The notes under the pieces were generated by a model. The model was not told the DNA's origin, did no database searches, and saw nothing but the letters and a program-made list of their open reading frames with translations. Below, one piece after another: positions 1-11,253 of a stretch of 64,000 nucleotides of DNA. Numbering within the stretch: position 1 is the stretch's first letter; every line of letters starts with the position of its first letter. Origin of the DNA: Gari tellinella (taxonomy: Eukaryota; Mollusca; Bivalvia; Cardiida; Psammobiidae); assembly GCA_922989275.2 (NCBI GenBank), contig OV277862.1, forward strand, positions 49,625,786-49,689,785, written 5' to 3'. Position numbers and translations under genes: made by a program.

Positions 1-740
1 AGATATGGCCTTGGACCTCTCATACGTGATATGCAATCATAAGAGTTAGGAATAATTGTGCAGTCTATTGACAGAAGGGGCAAGCACTGTGAGAATGTGG
101 TTGCCACTGGCAAAGCCAGAATTGATATAATATTTGCTCCATTTTCCTGAGTTTGTTTCTCCACATTTTTCTAGTAAATCTGGTTTTCACATACAGTCAA
201 CCAGGTATCTTAATAAATGTATATATCTAGTTAAATACAATGTTTGTGCTTTTGTACGTATACATGCAGTCAAACAGGTGTTTTCATGTAATTATATATA
301 TGGTCATGTATGCATGCTGTCAAATCAGTGTTAAATGATTATTCAAAAGGAGATAGTTGAACTGTCTTTATAAAATTCCCAGCTTTATGCAGGACAATAT
401 ACAGTAAGCTCCTTTGATGACAGTAACACATGAGAAAGAATTCTATTTCCTAATACCCTTTTACCTAGGCTAATCATGTTACTCAACAAGGTTTGACTGT
501 ATCTCCAAATCTCTACTGTATTTCTCCTTTCCAAATGTGCATATAAGCAACTCTTCAAATAGTTTGTGCAATGAACTATATAGCCTACTGTGCATCAAAA
601 TATGAAAAGCAACCTGTCACATATACCTTTGACCCACTCAAACATACAAGGCTTTGTAGTGTGTATTTGATTACAATAAAACCTGTGCTAAATTGACAAT
701 CATCAAAAAATGTAAATAATTATATTGACATAAAAGGTTG
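1..740. other. No gene seen; AT-rich non-coding
   Basis: No exon or RNA gene is recognisable. A worn family D fragment may lie at about 388-501: it has a GCAGGACAA-like arm and ends in AGGTTTGACTGTA, the usual D terminus. Confidence 0.5.
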
Positions 741-742
741 GC

Positions 743-818
743 AGCTTAATGCAGGATAAAAGTAATACACAGAAAGCTCCATTAGGAGCTTTCTGTATTA
801 CTTTTGTCATGCATTTAG
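743..818. repeat. Family D palindrome
   Basis: Arms GCTTAATGCAGGATAAAAGT and ACTTTTGTCATGCATTTAG flank the D core GAAAGCTCC-ATTA-GGAGCTTTC. ATAAAACCTGTGCTAAATTG about 65 bp upstream resembles the D end ACAGTCAAACCTGTATTAAG, so this is probably the middle of a worn D element. Confidence 0.7.
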
Positions 819-1461
819 TTGTAGCTGGTATTAGAGATCCCAGTATTCTATCATTGAATGACTGCTGAAGACAGAATTGAACTATGTAGCTTTGTAATAA
901 TATATGGAAGTAATTAGTAAGCTGATTATAGTATAGATACTGAGAATGACAGGTCTGTCATTGCCATTGTTTCGCCTGTGGAAACAAGTCTACTGTTACT
1001 GTATAGGTGTAGTGTTTTCATGGGTTGGAACTGGGGACAGTATATTGTTGACATGACAACAATATTGTCATCTGACCACTGACTAACCTTCAGTAGTCTT
1101 GTGCTGTAAAACTTTACACTAGGGCTAACCAACAGACATACCCTTGGACCTTTGCAAACAGTGTAGACCCAGGGCTCTTCTGATCATGGTCTGCACTAAT
1201 AGTCATAAGTTTACATATTATTGGAACACATAACTGTAATAAATAGTCAATCGTATTTGTTTCTTTCTTAAAAATGCATAAAATGATATTTTAATAAAGC
1301 AAGAAAAAAAGGCAGATGGACATTTTGGTGTAGACAATAACTTGACAGAGTAAGGGCAAAAAGCCATCAAGAACAGATATTGTTACTTTTGTTCCAATAT
1401 CACATGACATGTTTACAGTACAGCTATTTGATATTCATCATCATACTGTTTACAGAGATGC

Positions 1462-1742
1462 TTGGGGCCTCCGTGACGTAGTGGTATAGTCACTGTGACT
1501 TACATCACTAAGCTCCTCACCGCTGTGAGTTCGAATCCCAGTAGGGTCGTTCGGATTTTTCATGTGGGGAAGCCTTCCAGCTGGCTTGCGGACTAGGTCG
1601 GTGGTTCTACCCAGTTGCCGATTTGTGCCTGTTACAGTGCATAAAGGACTTCTGGGGTCTTCCTCCACCTGTGATTAGCTGGACGTCGCGATATGACTGA
1701 AATACTGTTGAAAGCGACGTAAAATCAAAACCAAACAAACAA
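1462..1742 (+). mobile_element. tRNA-derived SINE with core domain and (AAAC)n tail
   Basis: The head reads like a tRNA gene: a TAGTGGTATAG-type A box near 1480 and GAGTTCGAATCCC as B box near 1527. A conserved-looking middle follows (GGTCGGTGGTTCTACCCAG near 1598), and the tail ends in CAAACAAACAAAC. A 10-bp direct repeat, ACAGAGATGC, flanks it at 1452-1461 and 1743-1752 and fits a target-site duplication. The middle may be a V-SINE or MetaSINE type core, but I cannot assign it without a library. Confidence 0.85.
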
Positions 1743-1962
1743 ACAGAGATGCCTGATAGAATTAGATAATAATACCTACCGGTAATATATCTGATCTCAA
1801 TATCAAATGTTTTGACCTGTTTATGATCTAGATATGTGTTACTGTACGCTCATTTTCTTGAGTTGTAAATATTCTGTTGATCTAATATTTTGCATAAAAC
1901 TTGTGTTAAGCACTGTGCACCATCCCTGAGAAAAACAAACAGTTTGTTTTTCATAACAATCT

Positions 1963-2036
1963 TCATGCAAGACAAAAGTAATGCAGAATGTTCATTTATG
2001 AGTTTTCTGCTTTACTCTAGCCTTGCATAAAGCACT
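1963..2036. repeat. Family D palindrome, degenerate
   Basis: Arms CATGCAAGACAAAAGTAATGC and TTTACTCTAGCCTTGCATAA keep the D pattern around a damaged GAATGTTCATTTATGAGTTTTC core. No clear element ends. Confidence 0.55.
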
Positions 2037-2444
2037 ACTCTATCTTTAGCGAGCTTACTTACTTCACAATTAAATGGAAAGAAGTTTTATTTATTTACAA
2101 ACTCAGAATAATGCTGTTTCATTGACCATATCATATGACATTAGGGCAGTGTATAATACCTCAGCTCTCCTAAATAGGTCAAGAATCCTCATCATCTCAA
2201 TTGACTACACCATCATGATCATTACCAAAGTACAACAGTAGTAGTGGACAATGGTCAGGAATAATTGCCCTGTTATTATCTAGTCCATTCAGGCCACTCT
2301 ATCCATACTACTATATAATAGACAAGTGTTATTTTGTATTCAAACCCATTAGTAGGACTCTAATGGTTGTAACCACCACTTAGTATAAATATAGTAAAAC
2401 CTGTTACCTGTTAATACTGGACAAGAAGAATTTGAGGTCTTATA

Positions 2445-2645
2445 TTAACCCTTAGCCTGCCACTCACGACTATAGCTCCATATGCAAACAGCTTGGATCC
2501 GGATGAGACGCCGAGTAACTCGGCGTCTCATCCGGATCCAAGCTGTTTGACACTCGGACAACATTTTCAGCAATTTTGAGCAACTTTGAAGCACTTTGAA
2601 ACTTGAAGCAGACGAGAAATATAGCAGACGACAATCTTCATATTT
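2445..2645 (+). mobile_element. Family G TTAA element, 3' end lost
   Basis: It opens TTAACCCTTAGCCTGCC, close to the piggyBac-type end. A perfect hairpin at 2485-2549 has 31-bp arms around a TAA loop (apex CGAG-TAA-CTCG). It matches the complete copy at 50647-50850 until about 2645 and then diverges, so the right end is missing. Confidence 0.85.
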
Positions 2646-2657
2646 GGAGGAAATAAA

Positions 2658-2677
2658 GATATATATATATATATATT
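2658..2677. repeat. AT dinucleotide microsatellite
   Basis: About nine to ten AT units, directly after the truncated family G element; the array may have replaced its lost right end. Confidence 0.7.
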
Positions 2678-3307
2678 TGACACATTGGTGCCTGAAACTG
2701 ACTCCATTGTCAACATTCTTTCAGGTAGTACCTGGTAGACCTATTAGCAACTTAAAGTTGAATGGGCACACTTTTGTTGTCGGTGCTCTTGATTGCTGGT
2801 AAAGTGTTTCACAGTCCTTACATTAACTTGATAAGTTGAACTGATAGAAGTAAATGGATGTTTTCGAATTATGGGAATGACCATAATTGTTGCCATGACA
2901 ATTGTCAAGTGGACATGGACAAAGAAGAAAGAAATGTATGGGGAGAAAATGAGAAAGATGATCTGAAAATAATTATATTGTTGCTTGTTTGATAGGGTAT
3001 AAGCATAGAGCCTTGCATGCTCCTCTGAAAAACATGTTATTTGACAAAGTATTGGTATTTCTCACGATTGGTGACAAAAATATTGCTGAAAGCTTTGAAT
3101 TTATTAAGCTGTTGTCTCTTGAGTCCTCTGATCTGGTCTACACTGTAATGTACTGTAACATGGAATTCAGGAAAGTACCGTATTTCTGTGACATTGTATC
3201 TCTTGGGTAACATCAATTTAAAATCATTTGTAGAGAACAGATGTCTCCATATGGAATATTTTTATGTTGATTCAGCATTGTGACAGCTAGTTAAGAACTT
3301 TGACACT

Positions 3308-3440
3308 GGGAACCATAAGGCACCGTCCCCATATACATGTAGTATTGCTGGTTTCCCCTTTCATGTGTGTGAGTCAGTGCAGTGACTGGGGACCAGTATG
3401 CATGTGTGCAACAATTAGGGTTAACCACTCCCATGCTAAT
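3308..3440. repeat. Unclassified dispersed repeat, copy 1
   Basis: Shares GAACCATAARGCACYGTCCCC, a TTTCYCCTTTCAWGTGTG block and a CAACAATTA block, in the same order, with 3858-3965. No termini are recognisable. Confidence 0.55.
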
Positions 3441-3857
3441 ATTGATGACTTTGCAAACGTTTAGAGAAATTTTTATAAAAGGTAGCACTTTGTGAGAAGA
3501 CAACTTTGATATCTTTAAAAAAAATCTTAAAATAAGACAACTTGTTCAGCAATAGAAGGATCGAATTTGATCTTACATGGAAATGTACCATATGTGTTTC
3601 AGGCAACTCTTTACTCCAGATACATATTATTTATTATATGTTTAAGCATATTATTTATTCCTCCTCTGAAGAAAATACACATAGTTCCAATTTATACTAT
3701 TAGGAGTATGTATCATCAGAAATATTTTTTTATATTCAAGCAGATAGTAGCTTAAAGCAGACTGAAAGTCTTCAAAACTAGAAATAGGCTATGGGGTAAT
3801 GTGTTAATTAAAGGAATGGGCAAGAAAATTTTAGGCAAAGAAACTTGAACTATGAGA

Positions 3858-3965
3858 CTTTAGAACCATAAAGCACTGTCCCCTGATAGTTAAGGACTGC
3901 GGATTTCTCCTTTCAAGTGTGCATGCAAGCAACAATTACCATTAATCAAATCACTCCTTCAGATT
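3858..3965. repeat. Unclassified dispersed repeat, copy 2
   Basis: Matches 3308-3440 in block order but has small internal length differences. It holds no palindrome, unlike most repeats here. Confidence 0.55.
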
Positions 3966-4865
3966 GATTGAATTGTTAATTACACTGGTCAGAACAATGC
4001 ACTGACTGCTGCATCATGTAGGAGAGTGATGTGAGAACAGGCTGACCAGTGGCCGTGATCAGCATTGATTATAGGGGACAAGCTATGTATGGCCATAGAT
4101 GACCATCACTGACCACCGCTTGTTGTTTTGGTCAGCAGGGTGCCTGCTGTAAATGGGCGTAATTGCTTTTATTGATGTTTGATCTGTGATTGGTCAGTAC
4201 TTGTAACATGACTGCGGAAGGAAACAGACTTAGTTATCAAAACAAATTTCTCGGTTCGGTAAATTGATTTGATTTTGCAACGAATTAATCCTGATTGATC
4301 GAGGAAAGGCAATCAGTTTTGTTGTTTTTTATTGCATTTACAGTAAATGCAACTAGAAAAGAGATTGAAACAGAAAGTGCTACAAAAAATACAAGAAATG
4401 CTATAGTTTGATGATGTTTATCCATAAATAGTTATGATTAATAGGATTGTAGTGTGGCATGCATCTCACTGAGTAAGAAGATACTGAAAACAATGTTACA
4501 GGGGAAGAACACTGTAGTAAAAAGACATGTTACCATTGAAACTCAATCACCCAAAGTATTTATTAGGAAACGAAAAAATAATAGCTTCAAGGATGGGGTT
4601 ACTGGTATGACTAATGACTGACTAAACTTGAACAGTTGGTGTTTATATTTAACAACAGTCTATGAAAATTGGCTTAAGCAAGCTATATATAGGCAGTTTT
4701 TTGTCTGCAAAATTTGCTAATTGAGGAAATGCTAGAATAAATATATTTGCAGTTTGTATAAGGTAATAGATATTAGATAATATCATAAATGTGTTTCAAA
4801 CAGCTTGGATTGATATGTGATGATAAGTTACTTACGGTATTCATATTAGTGATATATATAAGCAC
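3966..4865. other. No gene seen
   Basis: No exon, RNA gene or structured repeat could be recognised in this AT-rich stretch. Confidence 0.45.
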
Positions 4866-4923
4866 ACAGTTTGTATCCAAGATGAGACGCCAAGTAAATG
4901 GCATTTTATCTTGATCTAAACTT
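4866..4923. repeat. Family C hairpin, degenerate
   Basis: Recognisable as ACAGTTTGTATCCAAGATGAGACGCC... with a right arm decayed to GGCATTTTATCTTGATCTAAACT. No TTAA ends were found. Confidence 0.55.
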
Positions 4924-5332
4924 TTTTCAATAGTTATCACAAATAGCATGTTTAAGTTTAAAAGTCAGAGATAATAAATATAATAAGTTTGATTAAGTTA
5001 CAAGAGTTGAAACTTCCTGACTAATTACCTGTGCAGGTGCCATGTTAGGGCAGGGAAAAAGCTTTAATGAGACACTTACGGTCTTGACAAGTAAACAGTA
5101 TCTGATCTCTTTATTAATATCATTAGTAGAAGTCAGTGTAATAGTGGAATTTATAAACATGAACTCTAATTAACTCTGAATTACATGACTGTATAGACCT
5201 ATTTTCAAGTCATATTTCTGGTTTGGGTTTTGAAATTTATTTGATAAATTAGCATTTTTATGTCAGACCCATATTGAGCTACAATAATATGAAAGAAGAT
5301 GCATTGGCAGTCTTTTAGACTAATTATTGTTT

Positions 5333-5498
5333 ATGTAGGACAAATGTAATGCAGAAAGCTCCTATAGGAGCTTTCTGCATTACCTGTACATTTATCCTGC
5401 ATAAAGCACCAATCTATCTCAACTTGTCCTTCATTAAGCAGCCATCTGTCTCAAATTTCTATCATCAAAAAGCTGCTTAACACAGGTTTGACTGTATC
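5333..5498 (+). mobile_element. Family D element, right portion
   Basis: The palindrome at 5333-5408 (TAGGACAAATGTAATGCAG to CTGCATTACCTGTACATTTATCC) surrounds GAAAGCTCC-TATA-GGAGCTTTC. The D terminus CACAGGTTTGACTGTA ends near 5496. Confidence 0.7.
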
Positions 5499-5830
5499 AA
5501 GTACATTTTTTATTGCACCTAGAACTATATGATATTCTTCGTACTTATTCCAGTCAATATTATTAGCCAGTCTGCTGCCATGGACATACGTGTGATATTG
5601 TCTAATGATATCCCTATAACTTGGCAACTGTTTATTGTTGAAGCCCTCAGATTAGGTTTCTGTTTCATTAAACACCAATTGGCAATTAATGATCAGGTTT
5701 TGTACTGTCATCTGAGACTGGTTCATTACACTCCTCATCACCAATGACTGGTCATCGTTCACAGATTTAGGGGCCAGTATCACTGTATCAGGCTCTCACT
5801 GGCCGTCAGATAACATCATTGTCACATGAA

Positions 5831-6145
5831 ACAAAATATCTTGTCAAGTCATATGATTAATCCTTGTTTGTACCACTGGAACTGGATATATCGTTCCTGT
5901 TGCAAAAAGGAACTGGATATATCTTATAATCTATCCTTTGCAAACAGGAACTGGATATGTCTATCCTTTGCAAACTGAAGACCCAGATCAGAGGGCTCCT
6001 AAACAAAATCTCTTGTCATGCCATATGATTAATCCTTGTTTGTACCTCTGGAACTGGATATCTTTATACTTTAAATTGCAAACAGTGAAGACCCGGATCA
6101 GAGGGCTCCTTTAGGAGCCCTCTGATCAGGGCCTGCACTGTTTGT
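5831..6145 (+). repeat. Segmental duplication broken at a family B hairpin tip
   Basis: A ~50-bp segment (CAAAATATCTTGTCAAGTCA...GGAACTGGATAT) recurs from 6003. The intact B2 hairpin at 6079-6144 carries CAGATCAGAGGGCTCC-type arms. At 5970-5999 only the left arm is present: it stops at GGGCTCCTA, exactly the tip, and the duplicated segment resumes. See findings. Confidence 0.65.
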
Positions 6146-6762
6146 CATGATCTATAATACTCTTGGGGACAATTTTAACCCCTAATGAGAGTCATTATGT
6201 AAGTTTGGAGTCGATGTGAGCAGTCAGAAAACAGATAAGACTACATGTATTTGCAATTCATCATGACACTACTAGATATTTGTATGATTTACACATATAT
6301 AAATAAATTACTGTCAAATTCATTCAAATTCAATGCATTTATAAAGGATGATGGTCAGTAAAGAAATGGAACTGCTAAGTACAGGAGAAAAGTAATGCAG
6401 ACAGCATTCACTCAAAATTATTAAGAAAACTCTGGTAATGTTCAATTATACTGTTACAGTGTCTCCAAAATGTAAATTGGCTTTAAATGTCAGACATGAA
6501 AACTAAAATCAGGAAGTTGCTGTCATGTGGACAGTGTCCAGTTCTATTGTCATCCTGGAAGTCTTGAGAACTTGTTCTGATTCCGTCATCTGGCAGATTT
6601 AACCCTAAGATGTGACCTCTATGACAGGGTCAATCCCATTGTCTCTTATCAGCCAGAGATCCCCGGAAGGAATGGAAACATGGAACAATAGTCATGTCCT
6701 TTTGATTAGAGAAAGATAAGAGTTATCCCTTGAAATGTAGAAAATGAGTCTCCCTGATCTCT
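6146..6762. other. No gene seen
   Basis: AT-rich sequence following the B2 hairpin; no exon or further palindrome was recognised. Confidence 0.45.
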
Positions 6763-6830
6763 GCAAACAGTTTTGCTGCAGATCAGACGCCGAGTTACTC
6801 GGCATCTGATCTGAAGCAAAACTTGTTTGC
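6763..6830. repeat. Family C hairpin
   Basis: GCAAACAGTTTTGCTGCAGA and TCTGAAGCAAAACTTGTTTGC arms close on CGAG-TTA-CTCG. The GGATCC block of the usual C arm is replaced by TGCTGC, with a nearly matching AGCAAA change in the other arm. Confidence 0.75.
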
Positions 6831-7293
6831 CACTAGGATTGTTTGCTTGGAAACGAATTAAGAGAAGATGGAGTTAATTATAATTAAAGCAGATGGCATT
6901 ATTAGTGCAAACTATATTTATTTAGTGTTTAAAGTGTTTAACAGTTGATGGTCGCTAGGGACAGTTTGGTTAATGCCCCAGATAATATTTGTGCTTAATT
7001 GGTGACCTTAGATACTGATATTAGGGATCAGCTGTAGGGAACTTTATAAGGCTTTGCTCCATGTCCCTTCTGAAGCCTGTCAGGAGCTGTCAAGAACTAT
7101 CAAGACTTTTGAGTTGTGTCCATGTCAAAAATGAAGAGGCACTGAAATATGAAGATTTTTGGTGAAAGGTCAATGCAATTTTAGCTCCTGTTTAATGAAA
7201 CTCGCTCAAGCACATAGTCTTTGTCAGTGGAGGAACTTGAAACTATTTGTGAAGGAACACTATGATTAGGGTCTGCACTGTTTATTTTCATTC
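6831..7293. other. No gene seen
   Basis: No exon, RNA gene or repeat end was recognised between the C hairpin and the next A element. Confidence 0.45.
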
Positions 7294-7530
7294 TTAACCC
7301 ATTACCCTATAGCCCATTTCGAGTTTTGAAGATAAGTGACCCCTTAAAGCAGGTTGAAAGTAAAGCAGAATGTGCCTTAAGGCACATTCTGCTTTACTTT
7401 CAACCTGCTTTAAGCAGTTATCAGTTAGAATATACATGTGACAAATATAGCTTTTGATACAAATTCATAACTATACTGTTTTCTTCTAATCTAAGGCGTA
7501 AAAAGGTTTATCAATGGCGTAATGGATTAA
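7294..7530 (-). mobile_element. Family A element with perfect 72-bp palindrome
   Basis: Bounded by TTAACCCATTACCCTATAG and GGCGTAATGGATTAA. The hairpin at 7343-7414 is a perfect palindrome whose tip is TGTGCC-TTAA-GGCACA shared as TGTGCCTTAAGGCACA. The short flank comes first, so it is reversed relative to the 30747 copy. No coding capacity. Confidence 0.9.
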
Positions 7531-8281
7531 TTCAATCTCAAAGCAGTCATCAATATACAACTTATACTGCTTGTTCTTTTTTCAAAAGAGAAAAAGTCCA
7601 TTTGAAATATCCAGCCTTATAATTTATATTGTGTAAAAGTGGAGCAAGGCCGATCATAAACTGTTTGATGGACTAGGGACACTGTCCTCCAATGGTGACA
7701 TTAATCATCCCCTCACTGAATGGCTTTCTTTACCTTAAATCTGCTAAAAAAAAATGTTATCAGCTTCAAAACCTATTTCCACTCCTAATATATAACATGC
7801 CGTATTTATTTTGTTCTCAATTTGTAACTCAAAAATAGGCTTGCCAATTCTGTTTTAATGAAAGTTGCGCAATTTAGTCCCAGTTTAGCGGGTACATGAT
7901 TTGGCAATAGCACAGTAATGGTAACGTTTGTCCTTTGTTGGGTCGCTGAATTTATCCAAACTTTCCACATTTGTCAATAGTCTTATCTGCCGGTAACATA
8001 AACACTGGGTTTGATGTCAGAAAGACAGAGTAGGACTAGTAAATCTATTAAAGTTTATTTTCAATTTTATCAACATTCTGTTGACATTAACTGTTGGTTT
8101 ATAGAGTGCTGGTAAATCTACACCCTAAAATAAACCTTTGCAAGCAGCGTACAGTCACACTTGTATAGAGAATCTGTAACAAAAATAACAAAATTGAACG
8201 GACAGTTTATACATTTTTTAGCAACCATGTTTGGAAGAAGGGTAGATACCTCTAAAACAAAAACTCAAGACAGGTTACACT
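7531..8281. other. No gene seen
   Basis: No coding exon, RNA gene or clear element end is visible in this interval. Confidence 0.45.
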
Positions 8282-8355
8282 GCTTAATGCATGACAAAAG
8301 TAATGCAGAAAGCTCCTAAAGGAGCTTTCTGCATTACTTTTGTCATGCATTAAGC
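8282..8355. repeat. Family D palindrome, near perfect
   Basis: A 74-bp palindrome whose only mismatch is the central AA. Both arms carry the variant GCATGAC/GTCATGC instead of GCAGGAC/GTCCTGC, a paired change. AGATTTGACTGTGA near 8490 may be the element end. Confidence 0.85.
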
Positions 8356-8776
8356 TATTTGTTTCCATTGGGTTTACTGTAATGCAGAAAGCTTCTTTGA
8401 AAATATTGACTGTTCAACTTCCTTGGTAGCTTTAATATTTCCTTTGATCTGCAATGATTATATATCTTCATTGGATTTTGTTGTGTAACTCAGATTTGAC
8501 TGTGATTGTTCTGTACTCTTTCCTCTCTAACAATGGTCTCCCAAGGTCTGCTCTGAAAGTTTGTGTTCAGTTGACAAATTGACCAAAGATGAAAGAAAAG
8601 TGCCACAAACAGTCAATTTGTTACTACATTGATCAGTTTGAAAACCTGGCTATGTTTGCCTGTTGTAACTCTTAGAATGCTGAAGTAATATTTTGTGTCT
8701 GTAACTAGAATTCATCTGCTTAATTGTTATGAAATTAGAGTGTTTCGAAAAAGAATTCAAAATAGAGCATGAGCGT

Positions 8777-8842
8777 CAAACAGTTTGGATGTTGATGAGG
8801 CACCAGGTTACTGTACGTCTCATCTGGATGCAAACTGTTTGC
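8777..8842. repeat. Family C hairpin
   Basis: GTCAAACAGTTTGGATGTTG and CATCTGGATGCAAACTGTTTG arms enclose a degraded tip (GGCACCAGGTTACTGTACGTC). Confidence 0.7.
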
Positions 8843-9147
8843 CTAAGTTCTAAAGATTTTGCTGTTAGCATGCAAAGCGTTAAGATATCAACTAGGTCAG
8901 TTTGTCTTATGTAAATATAGATGTATTTGTTTTGTGCAGACAGTTTTTGTTGAACTAGGTCGCCAGTCCATTAATAAGTCAACTATAACTATATATCCAG
9001 CCATTGCTACAGGCTTATAGCTTGAAAACCTTTGTAAAAATCGGTTTTCATTTCAACTATGCATTCTCAGTGTTGAGCCACAGAAATAATCGCTAAAACA
9101 ATACTTTGGTTGGACTGCAAGCTCTTGAGAGAACTTCTCAGCTTAAT

Positions 9148-9272
9148 TAATGCATGACAGAAGTAATGCAGAAAGCTCCTTAAGGAGCTTTCTGCATTAC
9201 TTTTGTTCTGCATTTAGCATAGCACTCTTCATGCCATTTCTCTGAATTGTTGTTGAGTGCAGGCTTTACTGT
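9148..9272 (+). mobile_element. Family D element, right portion
   Basis: The palindrome at 9148-9217 has core GAAAGCTCCTTAAGGAGCTTTC and is perfect over about 42 bp. The terminus CAGGCTTTACTGTCA follows near 9258-9272. Confidence 0.75.
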
Positions 9273-10035
9273 CAAGAAAAGCCCAATTTAGGTCCTGGTT
9301 CTACATTGTGCCTAATGAAAAGATCTGAATCACAAATTGGACTTTAAAATTTAACCCACACCTTGTCATCTCGTATTATGTTATTTTTTACATACATGTA
9401 CATAAATATTATACATGTCCCAGTTTTATGAAAACATTTATATCAATTTAAGTAAAGTAGTTGACAGCCCAGTATCTTCATCATAGTTTATGGTTATGTT
9501 TTTATTATGTTTTCTATGAATAGGCTCAGTGGAGTGGGGAGGGATAGAGTACCGTCTTGGTATGACAGGTATGATAAACGATTATCTCTGTTTGTTGATA
9601 TTAATAAGGTGGGGTTTAAATAGTTATATGATGATACCACCAGATCTGTGTTCAGCTGTCGTACTAGAAAGAAGATCATGGGCCCATTTTTATCCCTGTT
9701 CTTCACAGAAGTGTCACCCTGAGGATGAGGGAAAATAAATTCAAAGCAGATTAAATAAGCATAGACCACATTTTTTAAAACCTGAACTAGGTCCAAACTG
9801 CTTGTTACAGAACATTACATCATTAAAGGGTGGACATGTCGTAAAAAACTTAAGAGCAAGTTACGCAATCGCAATTGGTTTATGACAAGCAAACTTAATT
9901 TCATATCAGGCACTGGTAATACATGTAAAGTTTTGACAGTTTTGTTGAAGGATCATCATACGGTAGGAAGTAACCACCGGATTCCAGTGTCCTGGTACTG
10001 TCAGTTTTGTTTGAAATGGACAAAATAACCAACTA
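9273..10035. other. No gene seen
   Basis: Open frames here lack domain signatures or splice context; nothing else was recognised. Confidence 0.45.
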
Positions 10036-10547
10036 AGTACAAAAAATATTTTCTATATACCTACTAGCAGATTGTTAGCTTAAGGCAGGCTGAAAGTAAA
10101 GCAAAATGCGCCTGATGGCGCATTCTGCTTTACTTTCAACCTGCTTTAAGTAGTCACCTACATCTACATCTACATTGTACGTCAAACAGTCAACCTTGAC
10201 TATACTATGACGGTGCGCTAAGAAGAGAAAGAAAATCAAAGCGAAAATAGTAAAGGTAGAAAAGTGCGGTCAAGAAAACGGACTGCAAAAGTTAATTAAA
10301 GGTAGAAAAGGAGAGATCATCCAACTAAAACACCCCATCAGAGAGACCAATCCGGCTTGCGTGGCGCTACCAGGACACAAGGTCCTGCCGGCACAGCTCA
10401 CTCCAAATACTGAGGTGCTTTAGTTGGGATGGGAGTTCCCCTTAGAAGGGCTGGGTTGACATCTCCCTCTTCATGGATGCCAAAGAGGGAGCCTCAGCTA
10501 TTCTAGCTGTGTTCAAAACAGAAACAGGCTATGGCGTAATGGGTTAA
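10036..10547 (+). mobile_element. Family A element split by an insertion
   Basis: The A sequence runs from AATATTTTCTATATACCTA through a hairpin at 10079-10150 (tip TGCGCC-TGAT-GGCGCA) to TAGTCACCTA. It resumes at about 10512 with TTCAAAACAGAAACAGGC and ends GGCGTAATGGGTTAA at 10547. The left ~70 bp, including the first TTAA, is missing. Confidence 0.8.
10161..10511 (-). mobile_element. Minus-strand retroposon with (ATGTAG)n tail
   Basis: About 350 bp of more GC-rich sequence interrupts family A. Its plus-strand left edge, ACATCTACATCTACATT, reads on the minus strand as a simple-repeat 3' tail. It contains a separated inverted repeat, CCAACTAAAACACC near 10320 against GGTGCTTTAGTTGG near 10414. 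No tRNA boxes are clear, so it may be a LINE 3' fragment or a SINE. No target duplication was identified. Confidence 0.6.
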
Positions 10548-10934
10548 AGATAATATAAAACCAAAGCAAAACACAAACCAAGGATTAGAACTTTTTGTCC
10601 ATCTTTGTTCAGAAGAAATTCATTTGGTCATCACTCTAATGTGAACTGACAGAGGTTAAAGACCCAGCGGATACTGTTCAGAAGACTTAATTATCGAAAT
10701 GAACATCTTCCCCGTTTTTTCCGCATTATTACCAGATTATATTGTCCTGTGATCTCCGTAGGAAATTAGAGATGATGACTTCTTGTTAGCTTTCCTTCGG
10801 CCACTAAATAGCCAATGGCTGTGAGATTTGACACAAAGAACAGAGGAGAAATCCTATCGGACAGAATAGGAAAAAAATCATTATTTTTTATTATTATGTT
10901 ATCTGTATCCTTGATGATGCTAGACAATGGGTTT
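10548..10934. other. No gene seen
   Basis: AT-rich sequence; nothing recognised. Confidence 0.45.
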
Positions 10935-11037
10935 AACCCTTAATTTGGGCATTGTGTGATTTGATTTACAATTTTGTAAACAGTTTGAATCCAGATCAGA
11001 GTAACTTGGCATCTGATCTGAGGATCAAACTATTTGA
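10935..11037 (+). mobile_element. Family C element, left part
   Basis: TTAACCCTTAATTTGGGCA leads to a shortened hairpin at 10978-11036, GTAAACAGTTTGAATCCAGA against TCTGAGGATCAAACTATTTG. About 10 bp is missing from the left of the tip. The right end is not recognisable. Confidence 0.65.
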
Positions 11038-11184
11038 CACTTGTACTGATGTTGTTTCAGGAATTATAAAACTCTTTCTATAAAAAAACAACACCCTTAC
11101 AAGGCTTAGTATATAATTTTACCAAGTCCTTATAAGAGTGTCCTTATTAGAGTGAAAATTTTCCTACTTTCCTCAGAAGGTTGT

Positions 11185-11253
11185 TGCTTAAAGCAAAATG
11201 TTCTAGGAGCTTTCAGCTAAAATTTCTAATTGTCTTAATTAACAGCCATCTGT
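11185..11253. repeat. Family D remnant beside an A element
   Basis: TTGCTTAAAGCAAAATGTTC, AGGAGCTTTC and TTAACAGCCATCTGT are D blocks, with the palindrome mostly lost. The A element next to it appears to have inserted into this D copy. Confidence 0.5.

Noticed and set aside
7343..7414. Hairpins as conserved microRNA precursors
   Set aside because: Many near-identical copies with perfect arms in transposon shells fit MITEs. Small-RNA production is possible but not shown.
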